A DNA stretch of 64,000 nt from Lycium barbarum (lineage: Eukaryota; Streptophyta; Magnoliopsida; Solanales; Solanaceae). The DNA lies in NCBI RefSeq assembly GCF_019175385.1, contig NC_083341.1:90732321-90796320 (forward strand), written 5' to 3'. This document shows positions 1 to 9,932 of this stretch, piece after piece (the stretch's first letter is position 1; the number at the start of each line of letters is the position of its first letter). A program made the position numbers and the translations under genes. The notes beneath the pieces were generated by a model. That model saw only the letters and a program-made list of their open reading frames with translations, was not told the DNA's origin and did no database searches.

Positions 1-492
1 ATTATATGTTAACTATAGTCATTTACAATTTGCATGTTATGATCTCGTTTGTATATAAAAAGATAGGGAGTTATTTAGATTTGTCAAGTTCTGTATGTCT
101 TAGTCACCTATCTCCCGAGGAGTTGCACTTATCAAACAACAACATTTATATATATTCCTAAGCAAGCCGACAAGGCTGTCACGATATACAAAATACCAAA
201 CATACACACATATGCAAGCCGACAAGGCTGCCATTACGAATGGGTACGCCCCAAACTTAAGTCAAAACATAAAACGCATCAACAACTGTAAACAGACCCA
301 CACTGATGTCCACAGACATCTAAGAGTAACGACCGTATTATGTGGCGGGACAGGGCCCCGCCGTACCCAAATAAACACATACGGACACAACATAAGGAGG
401 TTATACCACAAGCTAGCTCCGGAACAAAGGAGCAGCCCAAAATAGCTGAAGGATAATCTAAGCTGGCGGATCTCCAAAGCGAGCGTCTGTAC

Positions 493-549
493 CTGCGGGC
501 ATGAACGCAGCCCCCCGAAGGAAGGGGGTCAGTACGGAATATGTACTGA
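493..549 (-). other. Three-hairpin LTR motif, copy A
   Basis: Three adjacent inverted repeats with essentially no spacer: CTGCG/CGCAG (493-497 with 506-510), CCCCC/GGGGG (511-516 with 524-528) and TCAGTAC/GTACTGA (529-535 with 543-549). The same architecture recurs in five other places in the window, with paired changes in the stems. Function unknown; it lies in the 3' half of the LTR in sense orientation. Confidence 0.7.
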
Positions 550-730
550 ATATGTAAAGCTTGAAACATAGTATAGACTTATATTGAGACACGGTACATA
601 GGATGCATTGCAAGAACAGAATTTCATAAAACTTGCCTTTGAACATATTTCATCTGTATCATTCTCATATCATTGCTATTATAGAGTTTTGTAGTCAAAG
701 CTGCATAATCATTCTGTATAAAACATACAT

Positions 731-899
731 GACGTGTCCCGGCCCTTTTTATGAGGGACTCGGTAATTTAAAATCATAGCATCATAACATAAACATAGAC
801 GTGTCCCGGCCCTTTCCTAAGGGACTCGGTAATTTAAAATCATAGCATCATAACATAAACATAGACGTGTCCCGGCCCTTTCCTGAGGGACTCGGTAAT
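731..899. repeat. 67-bp tandem repeats in element 1 left LTR
   Basis: Units begin GACGTGTCCCGG at 731, 798 and 864 (67 and 66 bp, then a partial third). A diverged fourth start lies near 999. Each unit holds a GTCCC...GGGAC inverted repeat. The same array is present in the right LTR. Confidence 0.85.
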
Positions 900-3179
900 A
901 AGGAATATGCCCTCCTGGCCACCATCATCTCCATATCATCATATCATCATATCATCACACCATCACATCATCATATCATCATCATATATATATACATAAC
1001 GCGTCCCGGCCCTCTAGTGAGGGGCTCGGTGATTAATATAATAAATGTGCGCACGAAAACGTACCCTGGCCCGGGACTCAGTGAAGGATATAGCGGTAAG
1101 CACGAGCAGAATAATAAGCAACCACATATATGCAAATCATCTTTTTAGACTTAAGGGATAAGCAACTAACCCGCTCTAAGTGTCAAAATAATGTTCACCT
1201 TCAGTTCATTTCAAGTCTCATAACAAACTATTACAAGAAACGTTTTAGACTTCATGTACATATGTCACTTTAATATGGTATAGCTTTTGGAAGTCAAGTA
1301 TGTCTTTAGTTGTGCAATTCTTTAAGTATAGGAACTTTCATGCATCGTTCATTAGTCACTCATACTGTAGGTACATGACAATAACATTAGTGAAATATAG
1401 ATTCATAAGCCATACATGAACTAGAGAATAGAATTTACCCCAAAATTCATATCGTTTCATTCTTACGTCTAGGACATGCCAAAAGAAAGAAGGAATAGGC
1501 TTTACATAGCTTTTGTGTTTAGTTGTATTCTAACTTGTACTTGCTTCCCAACAATACTTATCCTATATCAAGATGTGAAGAACTACAATTAGTCTACAAG
1601 GGCATTCAACACGTATTGTGACATTCACAACTCCTTTCTAACAATTAAACGACGTTTCGTTCGCATTTAACCCAACTAGCGTTACAAGCTAACATGGCTA
1701 GTCGTTCTTTCATATATTGATCAAAACTTGTTTAAGCATGACTTAGGGAACTTGGGCAGTCCCTACACCACCCAAAATAGTCTCATACACACGGCAACCC
1801 AACACACACATCATTTCCATTCTTACTTAGCAATTTTCCAGTTTTAACTTGCAACAACACAACACTTTTCATGACTTTACTTTCATGAAATCTTGGAACT
1901 GTTTTAGCATCATCTTCACTCTTACAACAGCCCACAATCAGTTCAGTTTTAACTTGAATCATGGAATTTTACATTCACTACACGTTTGCAACAAAAACCA
2001 ACATTCAACACACACAATTTCACTTCTAATCCCTAAAACTGTCCACGGTTTTTGGACTGCCCCTACCCCTCAACATAATTCGTTTCTTGAACACCTTAAT
2101 TTACATATTCAACATGCATACAATACACTACAATGTCCACAACAACAACAATCAAATTATAGCCCAAAACAGTCCATGAATTCGTCCAAAACAGCCCCCT
2201 ACCCGGTTTCATCACAACTACTCCAACTTCATGATTTTCATTCGTTTATCCAACTACAATGCATTCAATTCATTTCCAATACATGTTCAACAAGATTAAG
2301 CATGACTTCATCAGAATCTTCAACACATGATTCATTTTAAATTCGAGCAAAAACAGTCCAATAGCCAACATGCAACATTACAACCAAACTCCCACAATCT
2401 TTGTTCATTTACATATGTTGATACATATTCAATTCACTAACAATACATGCACAATGAAATCAGTCATAAACTCACCTCACACACGGCTCACTCTCTACGT
2501 CAACTACAACCACAATCCAACAACAACATGCATGAACTATACATTCAAATCATCATGCAACACAAGAAACAACAAACATTCTTACCTTTCAATCTTGTGC
2601 TTCACTTGGCCGAATTTCCAACTCTATTGAGTGCTTCACTTTCTTGTTTCTCTTCAACAACTAATACACTTTCTTACACACTAGATGAGGGATAGTTTTG
2701 ATGGAGAAAAACTGGAATTTCTGGGCAGATTTTTGGACCTCACTCTCGGCTAGCTCTTGGCCGAGAGTTTCCCTCTCTCTCTCTAAGTGTTCTCTCACTT
2801 TGTAGTGTTGAAATGGTGTAATGTAGTGAGATATGAATCAGATTATTTTGTATATACACTCCCTCAATGCTTTGGACATGTGTATCACACTAACTTGGGT
2901 CAATATTCTTTGACCAAGGCACTATAGTGCACGGCTAGCTATGTCCATTTAAATGGACTGATTTTTGGTCTTTCCAATCCCATTTATTAATCCAATTATG
3001 GTTAGTTTAATCCCAATTTTCCATTACTAGTTTATTGCCACACGTGAATTGTGAATAAATTGTGACTCGACACGAAACCGGAAGTTAAAATCTCTACTTC
3101 ATATCTTAAGATAGTCTTGCCTTTAACTTGTCGCGCTTATTTTAAAACGTCCCGACGTATGAAAATACGGGACATAACA

Positions 3180-3193
3180 TCCTCCCCCCCTTT
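3180..3193 (-). other. Element 1 polypurine tract
   Basis: Directly inside the 3' LTR, the minus strand reads AAAGGGGGGGAGGA and then the LTR terminus TGTTATG. This is the expected position and composition of the plus-strand primer for reverse transcription. Confidence 0.85.
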
Positions 3194-3301
3194 AGAACAT
3201 TCGTCCTCGAATGTCGATTTTATCCCGTTAGGTTCTATAAGGGTTTTGGGAAGGGTTTTCCTTATTGCTAACATATAAATTGAGCAGACAAGTTAACACA
3301 A

Positions 3302-4522
3302 TCAAGTAAGGGAGTTTAAATTACCTGTAGATGTGGAAAACAAGTGAGGATATTTCTTTTTCATCTCCTCTTCAGCCTCCCAAGTCATCTCCTCCCTATT
3401 ATTGTTCCGCCACAACACTTTAACCGACGCCACATCTTTTGTTCGTAACCTCCTGATTTGTCGATCAAGTATGGCAATAGGTTGCTCTTCATATGATAGC
3501 TCCTCTGTTACCTGAATATCACCTGTAGGGAACACCCTGGAAGGATCGCCTATATACTTCCGAAGCATGGACACATGGAAGACCGGATGTACTGCTGCCA
3601 AGTCCGCTGGCAGGTCTAACTCGTAGGCAACTTGGCCTACCTTACGGATGACCTGATAAGGTCCAATGTACCTTGGGCTCAACTTCCCTTTCTTGCCGAA
3701 CCTCATAACACCCTTCATGGGTGAAAATTTCAAGAACACCCAATCGCCAACCTGAAATTCCAAGTGTCGACGTCGATTATCCGCATACGCCTTCTGCCGA
3801 CTCTGAGCTGCCAGTAATCTTTCCTGAATAAGTTTCACCTTATCGACAGCCTGCTGAACCATATCTGGGCCTATCAGCTTAGCCTCGCCAATATCAAACC
3901 AGCCTATAGGAGATCTGCATTTCCTGCCATACAGTGCTTCGTACGGCGCCATCTGAATGCTAGAGTGGTAACTGTTATTGTAAGCAAACTCGATAAGCGG
4001 CAAGTGATCCTCCCAGCTGCCTTTGAAATCAATAACACAAGCTCTCAACATATCTTGTAGCGTCTGGATGGTACGCTCAGCCTGCCCGTCAGTCTGAGGA
4101 TGAAATGCGGTGCTGAGACTCACATGTGTCCCCAATCCCTCCTGGAAGGATCTCCAGAAGTTAGCTGTAAACTGGGCCCCTCTATTTGAGATAATAGCTG
4201 TGGGAACTCCATGAAGTCTCACTATCTCCTTAAGATACAATCGGGCATAATCCTCAGCTGAGTACGTAGTCCTGACTGGAAGGAAGTGGGATGATTTTGT
4301 CAGTCTATCAACAATAACCCAGACAGAGTCATTCTTCCGTGGAGTGCGAGGGAAACCTGTGACGAAGTCCATATTAATTACTTCCCATTTCCAGGTTGGA
4401 ATTTCCATCTCCTGCAATAGCCCTCCGGGCTTCTGGTGCTCTATCTTGACCTGCTGACAATTTGGACACTGGGCCACAAATTCTGCTATGTCCTTTTCAT
4501 GCCGTTCCACCAGTACAAACAC
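3302..4522 (-). pseudogene. Element 1 integrase core and chromodomain-like C-terminus
   Basis: About 406 residues, covering the end of the integrase zinc finger (C..C in CPNCQQVK), the catalytic core and the C-terminal chromodomain-like tail. Integrase joins element cDNA to chromosomal DNA in the nucleus; the chromodomain of chromoviruses is thought to steer integration to heterochromatin. Visible landmarks: INMDFVTGF (first Asp), [16 protein letters not shown] (catalytic Glu region), the [18 protein letters not shown] segment, and the tail [19 protein letters not shown]. The second catalytic Asp, normally ISDRGAQF, reads ISNRGAQF here (Asp to Asn), which should abolish catalysis. The segment is in a different frame from upstream pol: a frameshift lies near 4500, just after YWWNGMK. 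The ATG at 4522 is not a biological start; this is the tail of the polyprotein. Confidence 0.9.
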
Positions 4523-5553
4523 CTAAGATCATGATACATTTTTGTCGATCCCGGGTGAATAGAATAACGAGCATAGTGTGCTTCCCCCATTACCTGCTGC
4601 CGCAACCCTGCAACCTCAGGTACACATAATCTGTCTCTGTATCGTAGTACTCCATCGGCTGACATCTTAAATGGGGTCTCGTCCTTCTGAAGTGTTGTAT
4701 CTCTATAACGTACCAGAACAGGATCCTCATATTGCCGTCTCTTTACCTCTTCTACAATAGAGGACTCAGCAACACCTCGTACAATAATGCTACCATTTTC
4801 AGAATCAGCCAAACGAACTCCAAGACTAGCTAGCTGATGAATCTCACGGACTATCTCTTTCTTTTCTGGTTGTACGCCTGCCAAACAAGCCATAGATTTA
4901 CGACTGAGTGCATCTGCTACCACATTAGCCTTTCCTGGGTGATATAGAATATCAACATCATAATCCTTCAGCAACTCTAACCATCTCCTCTGTCGCAAAT
5001 TCAGTTCCTTCTGCTTAAAAATATACTGGAGACTCTTATGATCTGTATAAATATCAACATGCACGCCATACAGATAATGTCTCCATATCTTCAAAGCATG
5101 TATCACTGCTGCCAACTCCAGGTCATGTGTAGGATAATTTCTCTCATGTTTCCTGAGTTGTCGGGAGGCATAGGCTATAACTCTGCCGTGCTACATCAAC
5201 ACGCAACCCAACCCAACACCGGAAGCATCACAATAAACAACATAGCCATCTGGCCCCTCAGGAAGAGTTAGAACAGGAGCTGTAGTCAACTTATCTTTCA
5301 ATAATTGAAAACTCCGTTCACAAGCATCGGTCCACTGGAATTTGGCTGCCTTCTGTGTTAGCCTTGTTAAAGGCGCTGAAATAGAGGCAAACTTTTCGAC
5401 AAATCTCCTGTAATACCCTGCCAGCCCCAGAAAACTACGTACCTCAGTAGGCGTCGTAGGTCTAGGCCAAGTTTTGACGGCCTCAATTTTCTGCGAATCT
5501 ACCCGAATACCATCTTCTCCAACTATATGCCCCAGAAATGCTACAGAAGTCAA
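4486..5553 (-). pseudogene. Element 1 RT end, RNase H and integrase N-terminus
   Basis: Two open stretches in one frame (5553-5191 and 5115-4486) separated by an in-frame TAG at 5191 that replaces the CAG seen in element 2 (C to T). The first holds the RT connection ([13 protein letters not shown]) and the start of RNase H ([14 protein letters not shown]). The second holds the rest of RNase H ([28 protein letters not shown]) and the integrase HHCC zinc finger start ([21 protein letters not shown], written here only in part as [18 protein letters not shown]). RNase H removes the RNA template during cDNA synthesis. The frame is lost near 4500, where integrase continues in another frame. Confidence 0.88.
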
Positions 5554-5646
5554 CCAGAATTCACATTTAGAGAACTTAGCATATAACTTCTGGAGCTAGA
5601 GTACCCTGAGTACTGTCCTCAAATGCTCTGCATGCTCTTCTTCCGA

Positions 5647-7083
5647 TCATGAATAGATCAGAATATCATCAATGAATACAATCACGAACAAGTCAAGGAA
5701 TGGCTTAAACACCCTGTTCATCAAGTCCATGAACACTGCTGGAGCATTGGTCAGCCCAAAAGACATCACTCTAAACTCGTAATGTCCATATCGAGTCCTG
5801 AATGCAGTCTTCGGAATATCTGTCTCCCTTACCCGCACCTGGTGATAACCTGACCGCAAGTCTATCTTTGAGAAGCATTTATCACCCTGCAACTGATCAA
5901 ATAAATCATCAATCCTGGGGAGGGGATATCTGTTCTTTATCGTGATTTTGTTCAGCTGCCTATAATCAATGCACATTCGCAGCAACCCATCTTTCTTCCA
6001 TACAAATAATACTGGTGCTCCCCAAGGTGATGTACTGGGCCTGATGAAACCCTTTTCCGGCAAATCTCTCAGTTGCTCCTTCAATTCTTTCAACTCTGCA
6101 GGTGCCATTCTGTAAGGAGGAATAGATATAGGTTGAGTGTCTGGCAATACATCTATAGTGAACTCTATCTCACGTTCAGGAGGAAGGCCTGGAAGTTCAC
6201 CTGGAAATTCATTAACCACCGGGACAGATTGTAGAGTCGGTGATTCTGCTTTCAAGTCATGCACACGAACCAGGTGATAAATATAGCCTTTTCTAACCAT
6301 CTTCCTTGCCTTGAGGTATGAAATAAACTTACCCCTCGGCGATGCTGTGTTCCCCCTCCACTCTATAATTGGTTCCCCTGGAAACTGAAACCGAACTAAT
6401 TTGCCTCGGCAATCAACATTAGCATAGCAGGAAGCTAACCAATCCATCCCCATAATAACATCGAACTCAGTCATAGCTAACTCTATCAAATCTGCCCTGG
6501 TACAGCGATTACATATGACTACCAAACAATCTTTATATACTAGCTCTGCCAAGACAAAATCCCCTACTGGTGTAGCTACCTCAAATGGTTCTATAGGTTC
6601 AGATTTTATCCCAATTTTACTAGCAACAAAAGGGCAAATATATGATAATGTGGAACCGGGGTCTATCAATGCGTATACATCTCGGGAGAAAATCGATAAT
6701 GTACCTGTGACCACATTTGGCGACGCTTCCTGATCCTGTCTGCTGGCTAAAGCATATAAGCGGTTGGAAGGACCGCCAGAACTAGAAGCCCCTCCACGGC
6801 CTCTGCCACGACCTGCTGGTGTCGGAATACCTTGCCCCATAGGGCGCATAGCAACTGAAGAAGAAGAAGAAGAACCCGCAACTGATCCCGTAGGCTGAGC
6901 TGGCCCACCTGCCCCACCCCCAAATCGACATTCCCTCATAGTATGGCCCTGACGGTCGCAAGAAAAGCAAGCACCAGTAATAAGACGGCATTCCCCTGGA
7001 TGGCGTCTGCCACATCGAGGACATGGGGGTACAGGTGGTCTCATCTGGCCCGAATTCCTGTGCGTCTGGAACCCTGAAGTCAT
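5647..7083 (-). pseudogene. Element 1 Gag zinc knuckle, protease and RT
   Basis: A 478-residue open stretch. Residues 39-52 form an intact CX2CX4HX4C zinc knuckle ([14 protein letters not shown]) that binds element RNA. The aspartic protease active site DPGS is at about residue 141, followed by the flap region ending in [17 protein letters not shown] follows, with [36 protein letters not shown] and the catalytic FIDD box near residue 472. It stops at 5647 with TGA where element 2 has CGA, and a further TAG lies near 5598; both sit between RT motifs. Compared with element 2, a four-residue in-frame deletion is visible ahead of RT (NEFPGELPG). It is in the same frame as gag upstream and RNase H downstream, so this was a single Gag-Pol polyprotein. 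Confidence 0.92.
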
Positions 7084-7275
7084 GGAGCTTTGACCAGCTC
7101 CCGAATACCCCGTGCTATCAAACCTTCTACCAGTAAATCGTGAAGGTGCACTCCGTGCCGGCTGGGAAGGATATCGACTATACTGCTGTTGGGCCTGCCC
7201 GCCCCGAAAGTCACCAGAATGATACCCAGCTGATCTAGCTCTCTTATGTTGACACCTGTCCTGCTCCCTATCAAA

Positions 7276-8163
7276 TCAACGCCCTCTCTGTCGACCCTCA
7301 ACTCCCTGGGCATATGCCTGCACTCGAGCGATATTTATACCGGGATGAGATGCCATTGCCATGCAGCTATCAATCAAATAATTATCCAAGCCCATTACAT
7401 AACGATGCACCCTATCTGCCATGTCAGCTACCATAGCGGGCACGTACCTAGCCAGCGAATCAAACTCGATGCTATAGTCCCGAACACTTCTACCATTCTG
7501 CCTCAGGTGTATAAATCTGTCAACTCTGGCTCGCCTCATCTCTGGAGGCAGAAAATGACCCAGAAAAGCCTCTACGAACTCGTCCCATACTGCTGGTGGA
7601 GCATCCTCACCCCTGGACAACTCCCAGGACTCATACCAATTAACTGCCACATCCCGCAACTGATAGGAAGCCAATTCGACCGACTCAGTCTCGGAAGATT
7701 TAGTCACCCGCAACGTACGCAGCATCTGTCGAATAAACTCCTGTGGATCCTCTGCGGGCTTTGACCCATAGAACTCTGGGGGTTTACAAGTCAGAAAATC
7801 GCGAACCCTCAAACTGTCGCGTTTATCCGCATCATCACCTCCTTACCCACGTCTGCGAGCCTGTCCCGATACCAACCTAGTCAATAACTGTACTGCTTCA
7901 CGCATAGCCCTATCCTCTGCCCCTGGCTGGGGAGCTGGAGGCTCGGTTGCTGGAGCCGCAGGAGCTGGTGGTAAGTCTGTCTCCTGACCTGCAGCTGTTG
8001 CTGCCCTAGGCTCCTCTGATAGTGATGGTGTAGCGGAGCTCGCTGACTGAATTATAATCCCAGGCACATATTGGGAATAAGCTCTAGTGACTCTCCGGGT
8101 CCCACTGGTCTCCCCAACTACCGTTTTGCCCTTCTGGGCGGCTGTCGCCTTCTTTGGAGGCAT
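7276..8163 (-). pseudogene. Element 1 gag (capsid/nucleocapsid), with premature stop
   Basis: The chosen start is the Met at 8163 (MPPKKATAAQKGK), because element 2 begins the same way; the frame is open a few codons further upstream to 8175. The N-terminal region is basic, then Pro/Ala-rich. After an in-frame TAA at 7843-7845, the same frame continues with the conserved capsid region: VRDFLTCKPPEF, ELASYQLRDVAVNWYESWE, EFVEAFLGHFLPPEMRRAR, RSVRDYSIEFDSLARY. This matches the retrotransposon gag (capsid) family. A second stop (TGA) at 7276-7278 separates it from the zinc-knuckle segment in the same frame. The product would be the virus-like-particle shell in the cytoplasm. It is broken here. 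Confidence 0.9.
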
Positions 8164-8353
8164 CGCTGAAAACATAGCAATCTGTTAGGGAAAAATTTAT
8201 CCTGATAATACAGCTCTATCGCACGATCTAGAATGAGAAGAAACGATGACATCCTAAATGTCCTGTAGCTTCCTGTTTATAAACGTGGTGCACAACACAT
8301 CGATAAACAAGACTCTACTAGACACAGTCTGTGGACACTCCGAGGATTTAACC

Positions 8354-8365
8354 GCTCTGATACCA
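8354..8365 (-). other. Element 1 primer-binding site (tRNA-iMet type)
   Basis: The minus strand reads TGGTATCAGAGC four bases inside the 5' LTR end. This is the common plant primer site complementary to the 3' end of initiator tRNA-Met, where minus-strand cDNA synthesis starts. Confidence 0.92.
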
Positions 8366-8913
8366 CTTTTGTCATGACCCAACCCCATAGGCCGTGACTC
8401 GTGCCCGAATTGGGCACTCATATTATATGTTAACTATAGTCATTTACAATTTGCATGTTATGATCTCGTTTGTATATAAAAAGATAGGGAGTTATTTAGA
8501 TTTGTCAAGTTCTGTATGTCTTAGTCACCTATCTCCCGAGGAGTTGCACTTATCAAACAACAACATTTATATATATTCCTAAGCAAGCCGACAAGGCTGC
8601 CACGATATACAAAATACCAAACATACACACATATGCAAGCCGACAAGGCTGCCATTACGAATGGGTACGCCCCAAACTTAAGTCAAAACATAAAACGCAT
8701 CAACAACTGTAAACAGACCCACACCGATGTCCACAGACTTCTAAGAGTAACGACCGTATTATGTGGCGGGACAGGGCCCCACCGTACCCAAATAAACATA
8801 TACGGACACAACATAAGGAGGTTATACCACAAGCTAGCTCCGGAACAAAGGAGCAGCCCAAAATAGCTGAAGGATAATCTAAGCTGGCGGATCTCCAAAG
8901 CGAGCGTCTGTAC

Positions 8914-8970
8914 CTGCGGGCATGAACGCAGCCCCCCGAAGGAAGGGGGTCAGTACGGAATATGTACTGA
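8914..8970 (-). other. Three-hairpin LTR motif, copy B
   Basis: Same sequence as copy A, in the second LTR of element 1. Its 3' edge in sense lies about 545 nt from the LTR end. Stems: CTGCG/CGCAG, CCCCC/GGGGG, TCAGTAC/GTACTGA. Confidence 0.7.
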
Positions 8971-9151
8971 ATATGTAAAGCTTGAAACATAGTATAGACT
9001 TATATTGAGACACGGTACATAGGATGCATTGCAACAACAGAATTTCATAAAACTTGCCTTTGAACATATTTCATCTGTATCATTCTCATATCATTGCTAT
9101 TATAGAGTTTTGTAGTCAAAGCTGCATAATCATTCTGTATAAAACATACAT

Positions 9152-9320
9152 GACGTGTCCCGGCCCTTTTTATGAGGGACTCGGTAATTTAAAATCATAG
9201 CATCATAACATAAACATAGACGTGTCCCGGCCCTTTCCTGAGGGACTCGGTAATTTAAAATCATAGCATCATAACATAAACATAGACGTGTTCCGGCCCT
9301 TTCCTGAGGGACTCGGTAAT
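9152..9320. repeat. 67-bp tandem repeats in element 1 right LTR
   Basis: Counterpart of 731-899 at the constant 8421-base offset. Same unit structure with GTCCC...GGGAC inverted repeats. Confidence 0.85.
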
Positions 9321-9895
9321 AAGGAATATGCCCTCCTGGCCACCATCATCTCCATATCATCATATCATCATATCATCACATCATCACATCATCATATCAT
9401 CATCATATATATATACATAACGTGTCCCGGCCCTCTAGTGAGGGGCTCGGTGATTAATATAATAAATGTGCGCACGAAAACGTACCCTGGCCCGGGACTC
9501 AGTGAAGGATATAGCGGTAAGCACGAGCAGAATAATAAGCAACCACATATATGCAAATCATCTTTTTAGACTCAAGGGATAAGCAACTAACCCGCTCTAA
9601 GTGTCAAAATAATGTTCACCTTCAGTTCATTTCAAGTCTCATAACAAACTATTACAAGAAACGTTTTAGACTTCATGTACATATGTCACTTTAATATGGT
9701 ATAGCTTTTGGAAGTCAAGTATGTCTTTAGTTGTGCAATTCTTTAAGTATAGGAACTTTCATGCATCGTTCATTAGTCACTCATACTGTAGGTACATGAC
9801 AATAACATTAGTGAAATATAGATTCATAAGCCATACATGAACTAGAGAATAGAATTTACCCCAAAATTCATATCGTTTCATTCTTACGTCTAGGA

Positions 9896-9932
9896 CATGC
9901 CAAAAGAAAGAAGGAATAGGCTTTACATACCT
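9896..9932 (-). other. Conserved splice-donor-like LTR block
   Basis: In sense this reads AGGTATGTAAAGCC, then a C/T-rich run and TTTTGGCATG. Closely similar blocks occur at 1474-1510, 11793-11828, 16031-16070, 18711-18747, 54181-54217 and 62103-62139, in LTRs that otherwise differ strongly. AG/GTATGT matches a plant 5' splice site. Whether it is used is unknown. Confidence 0.5.

Larger units (their letters stand above)
1..3179 (-). repeat. Element 1 3' LTR (incomplete)
   Basis: Matches 8422-11600 base for base apart from scattered substitutions. On the minus strand it opens TGTTATGTCCCG at 3179. It contains a tandem repeat (731-899), the three-hairpin array (493-549) and the splice-donor-like block (1474-1510, where the donor is mutated relative to the other copy). 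Several small open frames on both strands recur in both LTR copies; they are low-complexity, antisense to the element and show no protein signature, so I do not call them genes. Confidence 0.93.

Noticed and set aside
731..899. Possible CRISPR-like array
   Set aside because: Units are directly tandem without unique spacers and sit in a plant LTR; they are ordinary LTR tandem repeats.
1849..2340. A 163-codon plus-strand open frame, repeated at 10270-10761
   Set aside because: It lies in both LTR copies antisense to the element, is His/Asn/Ser/Thr-rich low complexity and has no domain. Conservation is due to LTR identity.
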